From Lycorma delicatula (lineage: Eukaryota; Arthropoda; Insecta; Hemiptera; Fulgoridae): a stretch of 64,000 nt of DNA. Numbering within the stretch: the stretch's first letter is position 1; the number at the start of each line of letters is the position of its first letter. The translations under genes and the position numbers were made by a program. Location: assembly GCF_047948215.1 (NCBI RefSeq), contig NC_134457.1, positions 14,978,626 to 15,042,625 on the forward strand. Direction: 5' to 3'. A model generated the notes under the pieces. That model saw only the letters and a program-made list of their open reading frames with translations, ran no database searches and was not told the DNA's origin. Positions 43,234 through 58,200 of this stretch are shown piece by piece.

Positions 43234-46200
43234 TTAAATAAATTTAAAAGGCTGATAAATAAATAACACATAAATTCGATAAGGCTAACATGGTGCTGCT
43301 GCTGATTGAGGGCCTTTTGCCAAATAGAGGTGGAGCTCAGCAACAGAGAAGGAGGTTGCTGGTCAGAGTTGCTTATTCCTCTCTCCTGCATGGAGCCGAG
43401 TTGTGGTCGGGAGTAGCTACATACTGTAAATACAGAGGGAAACTGGAGTCCCTCCACAGGAGGTGCTGTTTGCGAACTACATCAGCGTACAGAACGGTAT
43501 CATTAGCGGCGGCGGAAATGCTGACCGAACATATGCCGATAGTCTTGGTACTGCTGCAACGGAAGAGAATAAGCGAATTGGGGAAGTTTGCAGCTTGTAG
43601 ACAGGAAATGAGCAATTAAGACAATAACAGATGAGCTCATGGAATTGAGGCAAGAGAGATAGGACCAAAGCGTGAGGGGTCAGTGCACAAATTACCTCAT
43701 TGGTGATTTGAAGGAGTGGTGTGAGCGGATGCATGGCTCGCTGGTATAGTCTTACGCAGTTCCTGGCGGGCCATGGCGGCTATAGATGATATCTCTATAT
43801 GTTTAACTTGGACCACTCGGGCATTTGCCCAGGGTGCGAGGAAGAAGAGACCCCGCAGCACGTACATATCTGGTGCTCAGGTTTAACGCAGGATCGCTTG
43901 AAAATGTTAGACACGCTGGGTTGTGACCGTATGTACATGCTGAATGAAAGGCAAGGGATTCTGTTGGAAGGTGAGGAGAAATGAACAGCTGTGGAAGATT
44001 TCACTAGGAAGGTGATGGCGAAACTATATACTGCAGAGGAGTCTCGTAAGGGAAGGAGATGTGACAGGTTCGCGGCTGACTGCCTTGGAGGTCTCCTGAG
44101 CACCTAGAGATCGCCTTGGTGCGACGAAGCCTTGGGCATTCCGTTCGTAGTGCCCGATTGCGACTCTCCCTGTAACATCGAAGAAAAATAGTCTCCGTTT
44201 GGTAAGTTGTGTTTTGACAGTATTGTTGAGTGTTTCTTGTAGCTTTATTGCGTTTCGTGAATGTTTGTGTGTGTTTTGATTGTTCCTTGATGTGTTGGCG
44301 TGTTTGGTGTTTGTGTTCGTGGTTGTTGATCTTTTAGCTTAATTTGTTGTGTGTGTGTGTGTTTCATTTAGTGGTGAGTGCGTGTTTGTTTGGGTGTTCC
44401 CTGTTATTCTTGCGGTGACCGATTATATGTGTGCCTGAATTAATGCCGCACAAGCGGTTTTCAGGAGGGATGATTAACCAGAGATGGAGGTTTAATCGGT
44501 AGTTTTCAGGAACACACACGCACTTAATAACATCTTGCGGAACCTGTTAGCGAGCCCGACACTGCCTTGGCGCCCGACGGATTCCTCCACCTCTTTAACA
44601 AACACAAAAAAAAATATATATATATAAATAAATAAATTTGAAAAATCCATCAGATGAATGAATCGTTTTTTAATAACTTGCATCTGGACGCTTCAATCTG
44701 AACGATTCGGAAACCTCGTATCTTATACGTGTGAAGTTGTTGTCTTTCCTAGTGTTTTACACGACTGCCCAAAAAAATATGTAATGTATTTAGGGTGTAT
44801 ATATAAATGTATGTTTGTTCTACCGTAGAAACTAAACGGCTGAACCGGATTTAGATGTACAGCCGCCTTCCGGTGCACGATCTACGACGAGAAACTTGTA
44901 GTCGTCGTCATCGTCGCCTCGACGACGACGACCAGGATCATCCTCGAGGAACGTCTAATTTTTTTATTCATGTGTGTGTGTGTACAGACTGATGTGACGT
45001 TAAAATTCACAGCTTATGTAGAACGTTTTTCACTCATTACACCAGGGAGTCACTGCAGCCGATCGGTTTAAGGCGTCAGTCGGTCGCGTCCCGTCGCGAC
45101 CAGGTTAAAGTCCTCTAGCCTACAAAGTTTTTTTTCACTTCAAATATTATTTATTTAATTCAAACCGACCGCTAGACAACAGCTGTTCACAACAGTGTTA
45201 CCAACCTTTGAAATATTACTTCAATATATAACCAGGTCGACACAAAATATATCAAGTTGGCAACACTGCTGCGGGCTACGGTCGCCACTGACGTTAGTAT
45301 CCAAGATGGCCGACCACCATCTTGGATGTCGTCATAGATGACAACCGGTCGCTACGGAACAGCTGTTCACAACAGTGCTACCAACCTTTGAAATTTTACT
45401 TTAATACATTAAATATATAACCAGGTCGACAAATCAAGTTGGCAACACTGACGAACTACGGTCGCCACTGAGGCCACAATTTAAGATGACCGAGCCGGTC
45501 AGCTTGAATTACTGACGTCATCTATGGCGTTGTCCAAGATGGCGGACGGCCGCCATATTGGATGACGTCACAGATGCGACCGAACTTCTATTTCCGTAAT
45601 ACTAACAAACACCTTCAAGAAAAATTCTCCATTTTTCCACAAAACCTTTTTTTAATTTAAACCCTCACTGTAAACAAAGTGTTGTATCAATAAAATAAGT
45701 CAAATTTTAAAACAACTCAAATATCATATCTCAATAGCGCCATCTAAAAACAACTGAAATAAAATTATTAATCATTCTATTTCAGTTATTTATATTCATT
45801 CATTTATAAAGAACGCCACAATTGGTGATCGTCGAAGTGTGAAGTACAAGTAATCCGATTTTGGGAGGGAAAAAACTATTCTGTGGCTGAAATTAACAGG
45901 CAAATTTGTAACGTTTGCAGGCCGAATATTATGAATGACACTGAATAAGACGGTGGTACTGCTAATTTCGGGAAGATCGAAGAAACGTTCATGATGAAGA
46001 ACGTAGCGGTCGTCGGTGATACCGGGTTAAAAAAGCTAAAACAAAAAAAAAAGGTTGACGAACAAATTCGAGAATTGAAGAAACGGCGCTTCACCGTGTT
46101 TCGATCTTTGATTTATAAAGTTTTGATTGATAAAGTAGGCTACAAAAAATTGTAGGCCGAATGGGTGCCGAGGTTAACCGACACAGTAAAAAAAAAACGT

Positions 46201-46747
46201 ATTTTTTCCTTGAAACGCTGCAGCGCACGAATTTTTGCAGCTTTACGAAAATTAAGGAGATGAATTGTTTAATGGTATTGTTACTGGAGATGAAACGTGG
46301 ATCTCTTATTCGAACGCCGAGACAAAACGTCGCCGATACGATGGCGGGATTCATCTCCTCCTAGACCAAAGAAATTCAAAAAAGAAAGTTCTATAAGGAA
46401 GGTTATGGCTACTCTAGTACATCAGGACAAAGAGGGTGTCTTGCTTGTCGAATTTAGTGATCACGGAACAATTGTGAATACCGAAACGTGTTGCGAACGT
46501 TACAAAATCTTAGGAGAGCTATAAAAGCCGGCTTCCGTGGCGCGAGTGGTAGCGTCTCAGTCTTTCATCCGCAGGTCCCCGGTTCGAATCCCGGTCAGGC
46601 GTAACATTTTCACACACGCTACAAATCATTCATCTCATCCTCTGAAGCATATCTAACGGTAGTCCTGAAGGTTAAACAAGAAAAAAGAGAGCTAAAAGAA
46701 AATCAAACGTATGATGCTACCCCGCGGGATTTTGTTTTTTCATGACA
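42504..46747 (+). repeat. Macrosatellite unit 5
   Basis: R1-like fragment 43250-44626, mariner 5' half about 45811-46526, SINE 46527-46685. Sister of unit 4 by length, TA tract and GATGTGTTGG, but its SINE carries T as in units 6-9. The shared blocks therefore change partner inside the unit. Confidence 0.93.
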
Positions 46748-49700
46748 ATGTCCGACCACACACGGCAAATCAGACAGTGAGGACATCAGAAAAATTTCGT
46801 TGGAAAATCTTCGATCGTCTATCCTATACCCCTGTCAGTTCCAAATGATTTTCTTTATCTTCACCTTTTAAACAAGCGGCTTGCATTTCACACGGTTGAC
46901 GATGACGACGAATTGAAAAATAATGTTACTGCAAGGTTTCAGTAACTGGCGAGAGAATTTCTTAAAGAGGGAATGAAGAAGTCATTGAAACGCTATAAAA
47001 AATATGTTGAAGTTAAAGGTAGCTATATAGAAAAGTAGTACATAAACATAGTTTCTATGCTTAAGTAATAAAGTTTGTTCATATTTTTCAGGGTTTTTTT
47101 TTAATTTTATAACGGACCTTAACTTTACAATCAGAGTACATATGAATTAAGTACACTGATATGAAATGCATTAAAGACTCTATAAATCTTATTCTACCAG
47201 TAATCAAAATAAAAATTATTTTTGAACATATTTCTCAATTAATGAACATGAAAAGTGTAATTATGACCTATACGGAACCATATATGATATGGAACAATAA
47301 ATGATTGGCCTTCCGTTTTTTCACGACTGCCCAAAAATAAGTGTAATATTTTTAGGGTATATATATATATGTATGTATGTAGTGTCAAAAGCTATATATT
47401 TTAAAGGCTATATGTATGTGTATGAGTGTGATAGGCTATATAAATATATATATATATATATATATGTATGTTTAAATAAATTTAAAAGGCTGATAAATAA
47501 ATAACACATAAATTCGATAAGGCTAACATGGTGCTGCTGCTGATTGAGGGCCTTTTGCCAAATAGAGGTGGAGCTCAGCAACAGAGAAGGAGGTTGCTGG
47601 TCAGAGTTGCTTATTCCTCTCTCCTGCATGGAGCCGAGTTGTGGTCGGGAGTAGCTACATACTGTAAATACAGAGGGAAACTGGAGTCCCTCCACAGGAG
47701 GTGCTGTTTGCGAACTACATCAGCGTACAGAACGGTATCATTAGCGGCGGCGGAAATGCTGACCGAACATATGCCGATAGTCTTGGTACTGCTGCAACGG
47801 AAGAGAATAAGCGAATTGGGGAAGTTTGCAGCTTGTAGACAGGAAATGAGCAATTAAGACAATAACAGATGAGCTCATGGAATTGAGGCAAGAGAGATAG
47901 GACCAAAGCGTGAGGGGTCAGTGCACAAATTACCTCATTGGTGATTTGAAGGAGTGGTGTGAGCGGATGCATGGCTCGCTGGTATAGTCTTACGCAGTTC
48001 CTGGCGGGCCATGGCGGCTATAGATGATATCTCTATATGTTTAACTTGGACCACTCGGGCATTTGCCCAGGGTGCGAGGAAGAAGAGACCCCGCAGCACG
48101 TACATATCTGGTGCTCAGGTTTAACGCAGGATCGCTTGAAAATGTTAGACACGCTGGGTTGTGACCGTATGTACATGCTGAATGAAAGGCAAGGGATTCT
48201 GTTGGAAGGTGAGGAGAAATGAACAGCTGTGGAAGATTTCACTAGGAAGGTGATGGCGAAACTATATACTGCAGAGGAGTCTCGTAAGGGAAGGAGATGT
48301 GACAGGTTCGCGGTTGACTGCCTTGGAGGTCTCCTGAGCACCTAGAGATCGCCTTGGTGCGACGAAGCCTTGGGCATTCCGTTCGTAGTGCCCGATTGCG
48401 ACTCTCCCTGTAACATCGAAGAAAAATAGTCTCCGTTTGGTAAGTTGTGTTTTGACAGTATTGTTGAGTGTTTCTTGTAGCTTTATTGCGTTTCGTGAAT
48501 GTTTGTGTGTGTTTTGATTGTTCCTTGATCTGTTGGCGTGTTTGGTGTTTGTGTTCGTGGTTGTTGATCTTTTAGCTTAATTTGTTGTGTGTGTGTGTGT
48601 TTCATTTAGTGGTGAGTGCGTGTTTGTTTGGGTGTTCCGTTATTCTTGCGGTGACCGATTATATGTGTGCCTGAATTAATGCCGCACAAGCGGTTTTCAG
48701 GAGGGATGATTAACCAGAGATGGAGGTGTAATCGGTAGTTTTCAGGAACACACACGCACTTAATAACATCTTGCGGAACCTGTTAGCGAGCCCGACACTG
48801 CCTTGGCGCCCGACGGATTCCTCCACCTCTTTAACAAACACAAAAAAAAATATATATATATAAATAAATAAATTTGAAAAATCCATCTGATGAATGAATC
48901 GTTTTTTAATAACTTGCATCTGGACGCTTCAATCTGAACGATTCGGAAACCTCGTATCTTATACGTGTGAAGTTGTTGTCTTTCCTAGTGTTTTACACGA
49001 CTGCCCAAAAAAATATGTAATGTATTTAGGGTGTATATATAAATGTATGTTTGTTCTACCGTAGAAACTAAACGGCTGAACCGGATTTAGATGTACAGCC
49101 GCCTTCCGGTGCACGATCTACGACGAGAAACTTGTAGTCGTCGTCATCGTCGCCTCGACGACGACGACCAGGATCATCCTCGAGGAACGTCTAATTTTTT
49201 TATTCATGTGTGTGTGTGTACAGACTGATGTGACGTTAAAATTCACAGCTTATGTAGAACGTTTTTCACTCATTACACCAGGGAGTCACTGCAGCCGATC
49301 GGTTTAAGGCGTCAGTCGGTCGCGTCCCGTCGCGACCAGGTTAAAGTCCCCTAGCCTACAAAGTTTTTTTTCACTTCAAATATTATTTATTTAATTCAAA
49401 CCGACCGCTAGACAACAGCTGTTCACAACAGTGTTACCAACCTTTGAAATATTACTTCAATATATAACCAGGTCGACACAAAATATATCAAGTTGGCAAC
49501 ACTGCTGCGGGCTACGGTCGCCACTGACGTTAGTATCCAAGATGGCCGACCACCATCTTGGATGTCGTCATAGATGACAACCGGTCGCTACGGAACAGCT
49601 GTTCACAACAGTGCTACCAACCTTTGAAATTTTACTTTAATACATTAAATATATAACCAGGTCGACAAATCAAGTTGGCAACACTGACGAACTACGGTCG

Positions 49701-50983
49701 CCACTGAGGCCACAATTTAAGATGACCGAGCCGGTCAGCTTGAATTACTGACGTCATCTATGGCGTTGTCCAAGATGGCGGACGGCCGCCATATTGGATG
49801 ACGTCACAGATGCGACCGAACTTCTATTTCCGTAATACTAACAAACACCTTCAAGAAAAATTCTCCATTTTTCCACAAAACCTTTTTTTAATTTAAACCC
49901 TCACTGTAAACAAAGTGTTGTATCAATAAAATAAGTCAAATTTTAAAACAACTCAAATATCATATCTCAATAGCGCCATCTAAAAACAACTGAAATAAAA
50001 TTATTAATCATTCTATTTCAGTTATTTATATTCATTCATTTATAAAGAACGCCACAATTGGTGATCGTCGAAGTGTGAAGTACAAGTAATCCGATTTTGG
50101 GAGGGAAAAAACTATTCTGTGGCTGAAATTAACAGGCAAATTTGTAACGTTTGCAGGCCGAATATTATGAATGACACTGAATAAGACGGTGGTACTGCTA
50201 ATTTCGGGAAGATCGAAGAAACGTTCATGATGAAGAACGTAGCGGTCGTCGGTGATACCGGGTTAAAAAAGCTAAAACAAAAAAAAAAGGTTGACGAACA
50301 AATTCGAGAATTGAAGAAACGGCGCTTCACCGTGTTTCGATCTTTGATTTATAAAGTTTTGATTGATAAAGTAGGCTACAAAAAATTGTAGGCCGAATGG
50401 GTGCCGAGGTTAACCGACACAGTAAAAAAAAAACGTATTTTTTCCTTGAAACGCTGCAGCGCACGAATTTTTGCAGCTTTACGAAAATTAAGGAGATGAA
50501 TTGTTTAATGGTATTGTTACTGGAGATGAAACGTGGATCTCTTATTCGAACGCCGAGACAAAACGTCGCCGATACGATGGCGGGATTCATCTCCTCCTAG
50601 ACCAAAGAAATTCAAAAAAGAAAGTTCTATAAGGAAGGTTATGGCTACTCTAGTACATCAGGACAAAGAGGGTGTCTTGCTTGTCGAATTTAGTGATCAC
50701 GGAACAATTGTGAATACCGAAACGTGTTGCGAACGTTACAAAATCTTAGGAGAGCTATAAAAGCCGGCTTCCGTGGCGCGAGTGGTAGCGTCTCAGTCTT
50801 TCATCCGCAGGTCCCCGGTTCGAATCCCGGTCAGGCGTAACATTTTCACACACGCTACAAATCATTCATCTCATCCTCTGAAGCATATCTAACGGTAGTC
50901 CTGAAGGTTAAACAAGAAAAAAGAGAGCTAAAAGAAAATCAAACGTATGATGCTACCCCGCGGGATTTTGTTTTTTCATGACA
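46748..50983 (+). repeat. Macrosatellite unit 6
   Basis: R1-like fragment 47488-48862, mariner 5' half about 50047-50762, SINE 50763-50921. It shares four private variants with unit 7: GTGTTCCGTTATTC (two-base deletion), CGCGGTTGACTGCC, GGAGGTGTAATCGG and AAAGTCCCCTAGCC. TA tract about 29 nt. Confidence 0.93.
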
Positions 50984-53900
50984 ATGTCCGACCACACACG
51001 GCAAATCAGACAGTGAGGACATCAGAAAAATTTCGTTGGAAAATCTTCGATCGTCTATCCTATACCCCTGTCAGTTCCAAATGATTTTCTTTATCTTCAC
51101 CTTTTAAACAAGCGGCTTGCATTTCACACGGTTGACGATGACGACGAATTGAAAAATAATGTTACTGCAAGGTTTCAGTAACTGGCGAGAGAATTTCTTA
51201 AAGAGGGAATGAAGAAGTCATTGAAACGCTATAAAAAATATGTTGAAGTTAAAGGTAGCTATATAGAAAAGTAGTACATAAACATAGTTTCTATGCTTAA
51301 GTAATAAAGTTTGTTCATATTTTTCAGGGTTTTTTTTTAATTTTATAACGGACCTTAACTTTACAATCAGAGTACATATGAATTAAGTACACTGATATGA
51401 AATGCATTAAAGACTCTATAAATCTTATTCTACCAGTAATCAAAATAAAAATTATTTTTGAACATATTTCTCAATTAATGAACATGAAAAGTGTAATTAT
51501 GACCTATACGGAACCATATATGATATGGAACAATAAATGATTGGCCTTCCGTTTTTTCACGACTGCCCAAAAATAAGTGTAATATTTTTAGGGTATATAT
51601 ATATATGTATGTATGTAGTGTCAAAAGCTATATATTTTAAAGGCTATATGTATGTGTATGAGTGTGATAGGCTATATAAATATATATATATATATATATA
51701 TGTATGTTTAAATAAATTTAAAAGGCTGATAAATAAATAACACATAAATTCGATAAGGCTAACATGGTGCTGCTGCTGATTGAGGGCCTTTTGCCAAATA
51801 GAGGTGGAGCTCAGCAACAGAGAAGGAGGTTGCTGGTCAGAGTTGCTTATTCCTCTCTCCTGCATGGAGCCGAGTTGTGGTCGGGAGTAGCTACATACTG
51901 TAAATACAGAGGGAAACTGGAGTCCCTCCACAGGAGGTGCTGTTTGCGAACTACATCAGCGTACAGAACGGTATCATTAGCGGCGGCGGAAATGCTGACC
52001 GAACATATGCCGATAGTCTTGGTACTGCTGCAACGGAAGAGAATAAGCGAATTGGGGAAGTTTGCAGCTTGTAGACAGGAAATGAGCAATTAAGACAATA
52101 ACAGATGAGCTCATGGAATTGAGGCAAGAGAGATAGGACCAAAGCGTGAGGGGTCAGTGCACAAATTACCTCATTGGTGATTTGAAGGAGTGGTGTGAGC
52201 GGATGCATGGCTCGCTGGTATAGTCTTACGCAGTTCCTGGCGGGCCATGGCGGCTATAGATGATATCTCTATATGTTTAACTTGGACCACTCGGGCATTT
52301 GCCCAGGGTGCGAGGAAGAAGAGACCCCGCAGCACGTACATATCTGGTGCTCAGGTTTAACGCAGGATCGCTTGAAAATGTTAGACACGCTGGGTTGTGA
52401 CCGTATGTACATGCTGAATGAAAGGCAAGGGATTCTGTTGGAAGGTGAGGAGAAATGAACAGCTGTGGAAGATTTCACTAGGAAGGTGATGGCGAAACTA
52501 TATACTGCAGAGGAGTCTCGTAAGGGAAGGAGATGTGACAGGTTCGCGGTTGACTGCCTTGGAGGTCTCCTGAGCACCTAGAGATCGCCTTGGTGCGACG
52601 AAGCCTTGGGCATTCCGTTCGTAGTGCCCGATTGCGACTCTCCCTGTAACATCGAAGAAAAATAGTCTCCGTTTGGTAAGTTGTGTTTTGACAGTATTGT
52701 TGAGTGTTTCTTGTAGCTTTATTGCGTTTCGTGAATGTTTGTGTGTGTTTTGATTGTTCCTTGATCTGTTGGCGTGTTTGGTGTTTGTGTTCGTGGTTGT
52801 TGATCTTTTAGCTTAATTTGTTGTGTGTGTGTGTGTTTCATTTAGTGGTGAGTGCGTGTTTGTTTGGGTGTTCCGTTATTCTTGCGGTGACCGATTATAT
52901 GTGTGCCTGAATTAATGCCGCACAAGCGGTTTTCAGGAGGGATGATTAACCAGAGATGGAGGTGTAATCGGTAGTTTTCAGGAACACACACGCACTTAAT
53001 AACATCTTGCGGAACCTGTTAGCGAGCCCGACACTGCCTTGGCGCCCGACGGATTCCTCCACCTCTTTAACAAACACAAAAAAAAATATATATATATAAA
53101 TAAATAAATTTGAAAAATCCATCTGATGAATGAATCGTTTTTTAATAACTTGCATCTGGACGCTTCAATCTGAACGATTCGGAAACCTCGTATCTTATAC
53201 GTGTGAAGTTGTTGTCTTTCCTAGTGTTTTACACGACTGCCCAAAAAAATATGTAATGTATTTAGGGTGTATATATAAATGTATGTTTGTTCTACCGTAG
53301 AAACTAAACGGCTGAACCGGATTTAGATGTACAGCCGCCTTCCGGTGCACGATCTACGACGAGAAACTTGTAGTCGTCGTCATCGTCGCCTCGACGACGA
53401 CGACCAGGATCATCCTCGAGGAACGTCTAATTTTTTTATTCATGTGTGTGTGTGTACAGACTGATGTGACGTTAAAATTCACAGCTTATGTAGAACGTTT
53501 TTCACTCATTACACCAGGGAGTCACTGCAGCCGATCGGTTTAAGGCGTCAGTCGGTCGCGTCCCGTCGCGACCAGGTTAAAGTCCCCTAGCCTACAAAGT
53601 TTTTTTTCACTTCAAATATTATTTATTTAATTCAAACCGACCGCTAGACAACAGCTGTTCACAACAGTGTTACCAACCTTTGAAATATTACTTCAATATA
53701 TAACCAGGTCGACACAAAATATATCAAGTTGGCAACACTGCTGCGGGCTACGGTCGCCACTGACGTTAGTATCCAAGATGGCCGACCACCATCTTGGATG
53801 TCGTCATAGATGACAACCGGTCGCTACGGAACAGCTGTTCACAACAGTGCTACCAACCTTTGAAATTTTACTTTAATACATTAAATATATAACCAGGTCG

Positions 53901-55219
53901 ACAAATCAAGTTGGCAACACTGACGAACTACGGTCGCCACTGAGGCCACAATTTAAGATGACCGAGCCGGTCAGCTTGAATTACTGACGTCATCTATGGC
54001 GTTGTCCAAGATGGCGGACGGCCGCCATATTGGATGACGTCACAGATGCGACCGAACTTCTATTTCCGTAATACTAACAAACACCTTCAAGAAAAATTCT
54101 CCATTTTTCCACAAAACCTTTTTTTAATTTAAACCCTCACTGTAAACAAAGTGTTGTATCAATAAAATAAGTCAAATTTTAAAACAACTCAAATATCATA
54201 TCTCAATAGCGCCATCTAAAAACAACTGAAATAAAATTATTAATCATTCTATTTCAGTTATTTATATTCATTCATTTATAAAGAACGCCACAATTGGTGA
54301 TCGTCGAAGTGTGAAGTACAAGTAATCCGATTTTGGGAGGGAAAAAACTATTCTGTGGCTGAAATTAACAGGCAAATTTGTAACGTTTGCAGGCCGAATA
54401 TTATGAATGACACTGAATAAGACGGTGGTACTGCTAATTTCGGGAAGATCGAAGAAACGTTCATGATGAAGAACGTAGCGGTCGTCGGTGATACCGGGTT
54501 AAAAAAGCTAAAACAAAAAAAAAAGGTTGACGAACAAATTCGAGAATTGAAGAAACGGCGCTTCACCGTGTTTCGATCTTTGATTTATAAAGTTTTGATT
54601 GATAAAGTAGGCTACAAAAAATTGTAGGCCGAATGGGTGCCGAGGTTAACCGACACAGTAAAAAAAAAACGTATTTTTTCCTTGAAACGCTGCAGCGCAC
54701 GAATTTTTGCAGCTTTACGAAAATTAAGGAGATGAATTGTTTAATGGTATTGTTACTGGAGATGAAACGTGGATCTCTTATTCGAACGCCGAGACAAAAC
54801 GTCGCCGATACGATGGCGGGATTCATCTCCTCCTAGACCAAAGAAATTCAAAAAAGAAAGTTCTATAAGGAAGGTTATGGCTACTCTAGTACATCAGGAC
54901 AAAGAGGGTGTCTTGCTTGTCGAATTTAGTGATCACGGAACAATTGTGAATACCGAAACGTGTTGCGAACGTTACAAAATCTTAGGAGAGCTATAAAAGC
55001 CGGCTTCCGTGGCGCGAGTGGTAGCGTCTCAGTCTTTCATCCGCAGGTCCCCGGTTCGAATCCCGGTCAGGCGTAACATTTTCACACACGCTACAAATCA
55101 TTCATCTCATCCTCTGAAGCATATCTAACGGTAGTCCTGAAGGTTAAACAAGAAAAAAGAGAGCTAAAAGAAAATCAAACGTATGATGCTACCCCGCGGG
55201 ATTTTGTTTTTTCATGACA
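50984..55219 (+). repeat. Macrosatellite unit 7
   Basis: R1-like fragment 51724-53098, mariner 5' half about 54283-54998, SINE 54999-55157. Same length (4236 bp) as unit 6 and all the private variants of unit 6, so the two are products of one recent duplication. Confidence 0.93.
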
Positions 55220-58200
55220 ATGTCCGACCACACACGGCAAATCAGACAGTGAGGACATCAGAAAAATTTCGTTGGAAAATCTTCGATCGTCTATCCTATA
55301 CCCCTGTCAGTTCCAAATGATTTTCTTTATCTTCACCTTTTAAACAAGCGGCTTGCATTTCACACGGTTGACGATGACGACGAATTGAAAAATAATGTTA
55401 CTGCAAGGTTTCAGTAACTGGCGAGAGAATTTCTTAAAGAGGGAATGAAGAAGTCATTGAAACGCTATAAAAAATATGTTGAAGTTAAAGGTAGCTATAT
55501 AGAAAAGTAGTACATAAACATAGTTTCTATGCTTAAGTAATAAAGTTTGTTCATATTTTTCAGGGTTTTTTTTTTAATTTTATAACGGACCTTAACTTTA
55601 CAATCAGAGTACATATGAATTAAGTACACTGATATGAAATGCATTAAAGACTCTATAAATCTTATTCTACCAGTAATCAAAATAAAAATTATTTTTGAAC
55701 ATATTTCTCAATTAATGAACATGAAAAGTGTAATTATGACCTATACGGAACCATATATGATATGGAACAATAAATGATTGGCCTTCCGTTTTTTCACGAC
55801 TGCCCAAAAATAAGTGTAATATTTTTAGGGTATATATATATATATGTATGTATGTAGTGTCAAAAGCTATATATTTTAAAGGCTATATGTATGTGTATGA
55901 GTGTGATAGGCTATATAAATATATATATATGTATGTTTAAATAAATTTAAAAGGCTGATAAATAAATAACACATAAATTCGATAAGGCTAACATGGTGCT
56001 GCTGCTGATTGAGGGCCTTTTGCCAAATAGAGGTGGAGCTCAGCAACAGAGAAGGAGGTTGCTGGTCAGAGTTGCTTATTCCTCTCTCCTGCATGGAGCC
56101 GAGTTGTGGTCGGGAGTAGCTACATACTGTAAATACAGAGGGAAACTGGAGTCCCTCCACAGGAGGTGCTGTTTGCGAACTACATCAGCGTACAGAACGG
56201 TATCATTAGCGGCGGCGGAAATGCTGACCGAACATATGCCGATAGTCTTGGTACTGCTGCAACGGAAGAGAATAAGCGAATTGGGGAAGTTTGCAGCTTG
56301 TAGACAGGAAATGAGCAATTAAGACAATAACAGATGAGCTCATGGAATTGAGGCAAGAGAGATAGGACCAAAGCGTGAGGGGTCAGTGCACAAATTACCT
56401 CATTGGTGATTTGAAGGAGTGGTGTGAGCGGATGCATGGCTCGCTGGTATAGTCTTACGCAGTTCCTGGCGGGCCATGGCGGCTATAGATGATATCTCTA
56501 TATGTTTAACTTGGACCACTCGGGCATTTGCCCAGGGTGCGAGGAAGAAGAGACCCCGCAGCACGTACATATCTGGTGCTCAGGTTTAACGCAGGATCGC
56601 TTGAAAATGTTAGACACGCTGGGTTGTGACCGTATGTACATGCTGAATGAAAGGCAAGGGATTCTGTTGGAAGGTGAGGAGAAATGAACAGCTGTGGAAG
56701 ATTTCACTAGGAAGGTGATGGCGAGACTATATACTGCAGAGGAGTCTCGTAAGGGAAGGAGATGTGACAGGTTCGCGGCTGACTGCCTTGGAGGTCTCCT
56801 GAGCACCTAGAGATCGCCTTGGTGCGACGAAGCCTTGGGCATTCCGTTCGTAGTGCCCGATTGCGACTCTCCCTGTAACATCGAAGAAAAATAGTCTCCG
56901 TTTGGTAAGTTGTGTTTTGACAGTATTGTTGAGTGTTTCTTGTAGCTTTATTGCGTTTCGTGAATGTTTGTGTGTGTTTTGATTGTTCCTTGATCTGTTG
57001 GCGTGTTTGGTGTTTGTGTTCGTGGTTGTTGATCTTTTAGCTTAATTTGTTGTGTGTGTGTGTGTGTTTCATTTAGTGGTGAGTGCGTGTTTGTTTGGGT
57101 GTTCCCTGTTATTCTTGCGGTGACCGATTATATGTGTGCCTGAATTAATGCCGCACAAGCGGTTTTCAGGAGGGATGATTAACCAGAGATGGAGGTTTAA
57201 TCGGTAGTTTTCAGGAACACACACGCACTTAATAACATCTTGCGGAACCTGTTAGCGAGCCCGACACTGCCTTGGCGCCCGACGGATTCCTCCACCTCTT
57301 TAACAAACACAAAAAAAAATATATATATATAAATAAATAAATTTGAAAAATCCATCAGATGAATGAATCGTTTTTTAATAACTTGCATCTGGACGCTTCA
57401 ATCTGAACGATTCGGAAACCTCGTATCTTATACGTGTGAAGTTGTTGTCTTTCCTAGTGTTTTACACGACTGCCCAAAAAAATATGTAATGTATTTAGGG
57501 TGTATATATAAATGTATGTTTGTTCTACCATAGAAACTAAACGGCTGAACCGGATTTAGATGTACAGCCGCCTTCCGGTGCACGATCTACGACGAGAAAC
57601 TTGTAGTCGTCGTCATCGTCGCCTCGACGACGACGACCAGGATCATCCTCGAGGAACGTCTAATTTTTTTATTCATGTGTGTGTGTGTACAGACTGATGT
57701 GACGTTAAAATTCACAGCTTATGTAGAACGTTTTTCACTCATTACACCAGGGAGTCACTGCAGCCGATCGGTTTAAGGCGTCAGTCGGTCGCGTCCCGTC
57801 GTGACCAGGTTAAAGTCCTCTAGCCTACAAAGTTTTTTTTTCACTTCAAATATTATTTATTTAATTCAAACCGACCGCTAGACAACAGCTGTTCACAACA
57901 GTGTTACCAACCTTTGAAATATTACTTCAATATATAACCAGGTCGACACAAAATATATCAAGTTGGCAACACTGCTGCGGGCTACGGTCGCCACTGACGT
58001 TAGTATCCAAGATGGCCGACCACCATCTTGGATGTCGTCATAGATGACAACCGGTCGCTACGGAACAGCTGTTCACAACAGTGCTACCAACCTTTGAAAT
58101 TTTACTTTAATACATTAAATATATAACCAGGTCGACAAATCAAGTTGGCAACACTGACGAACTACGGTCGCCACTGAGGCCACAATTTAAGATGACCGAG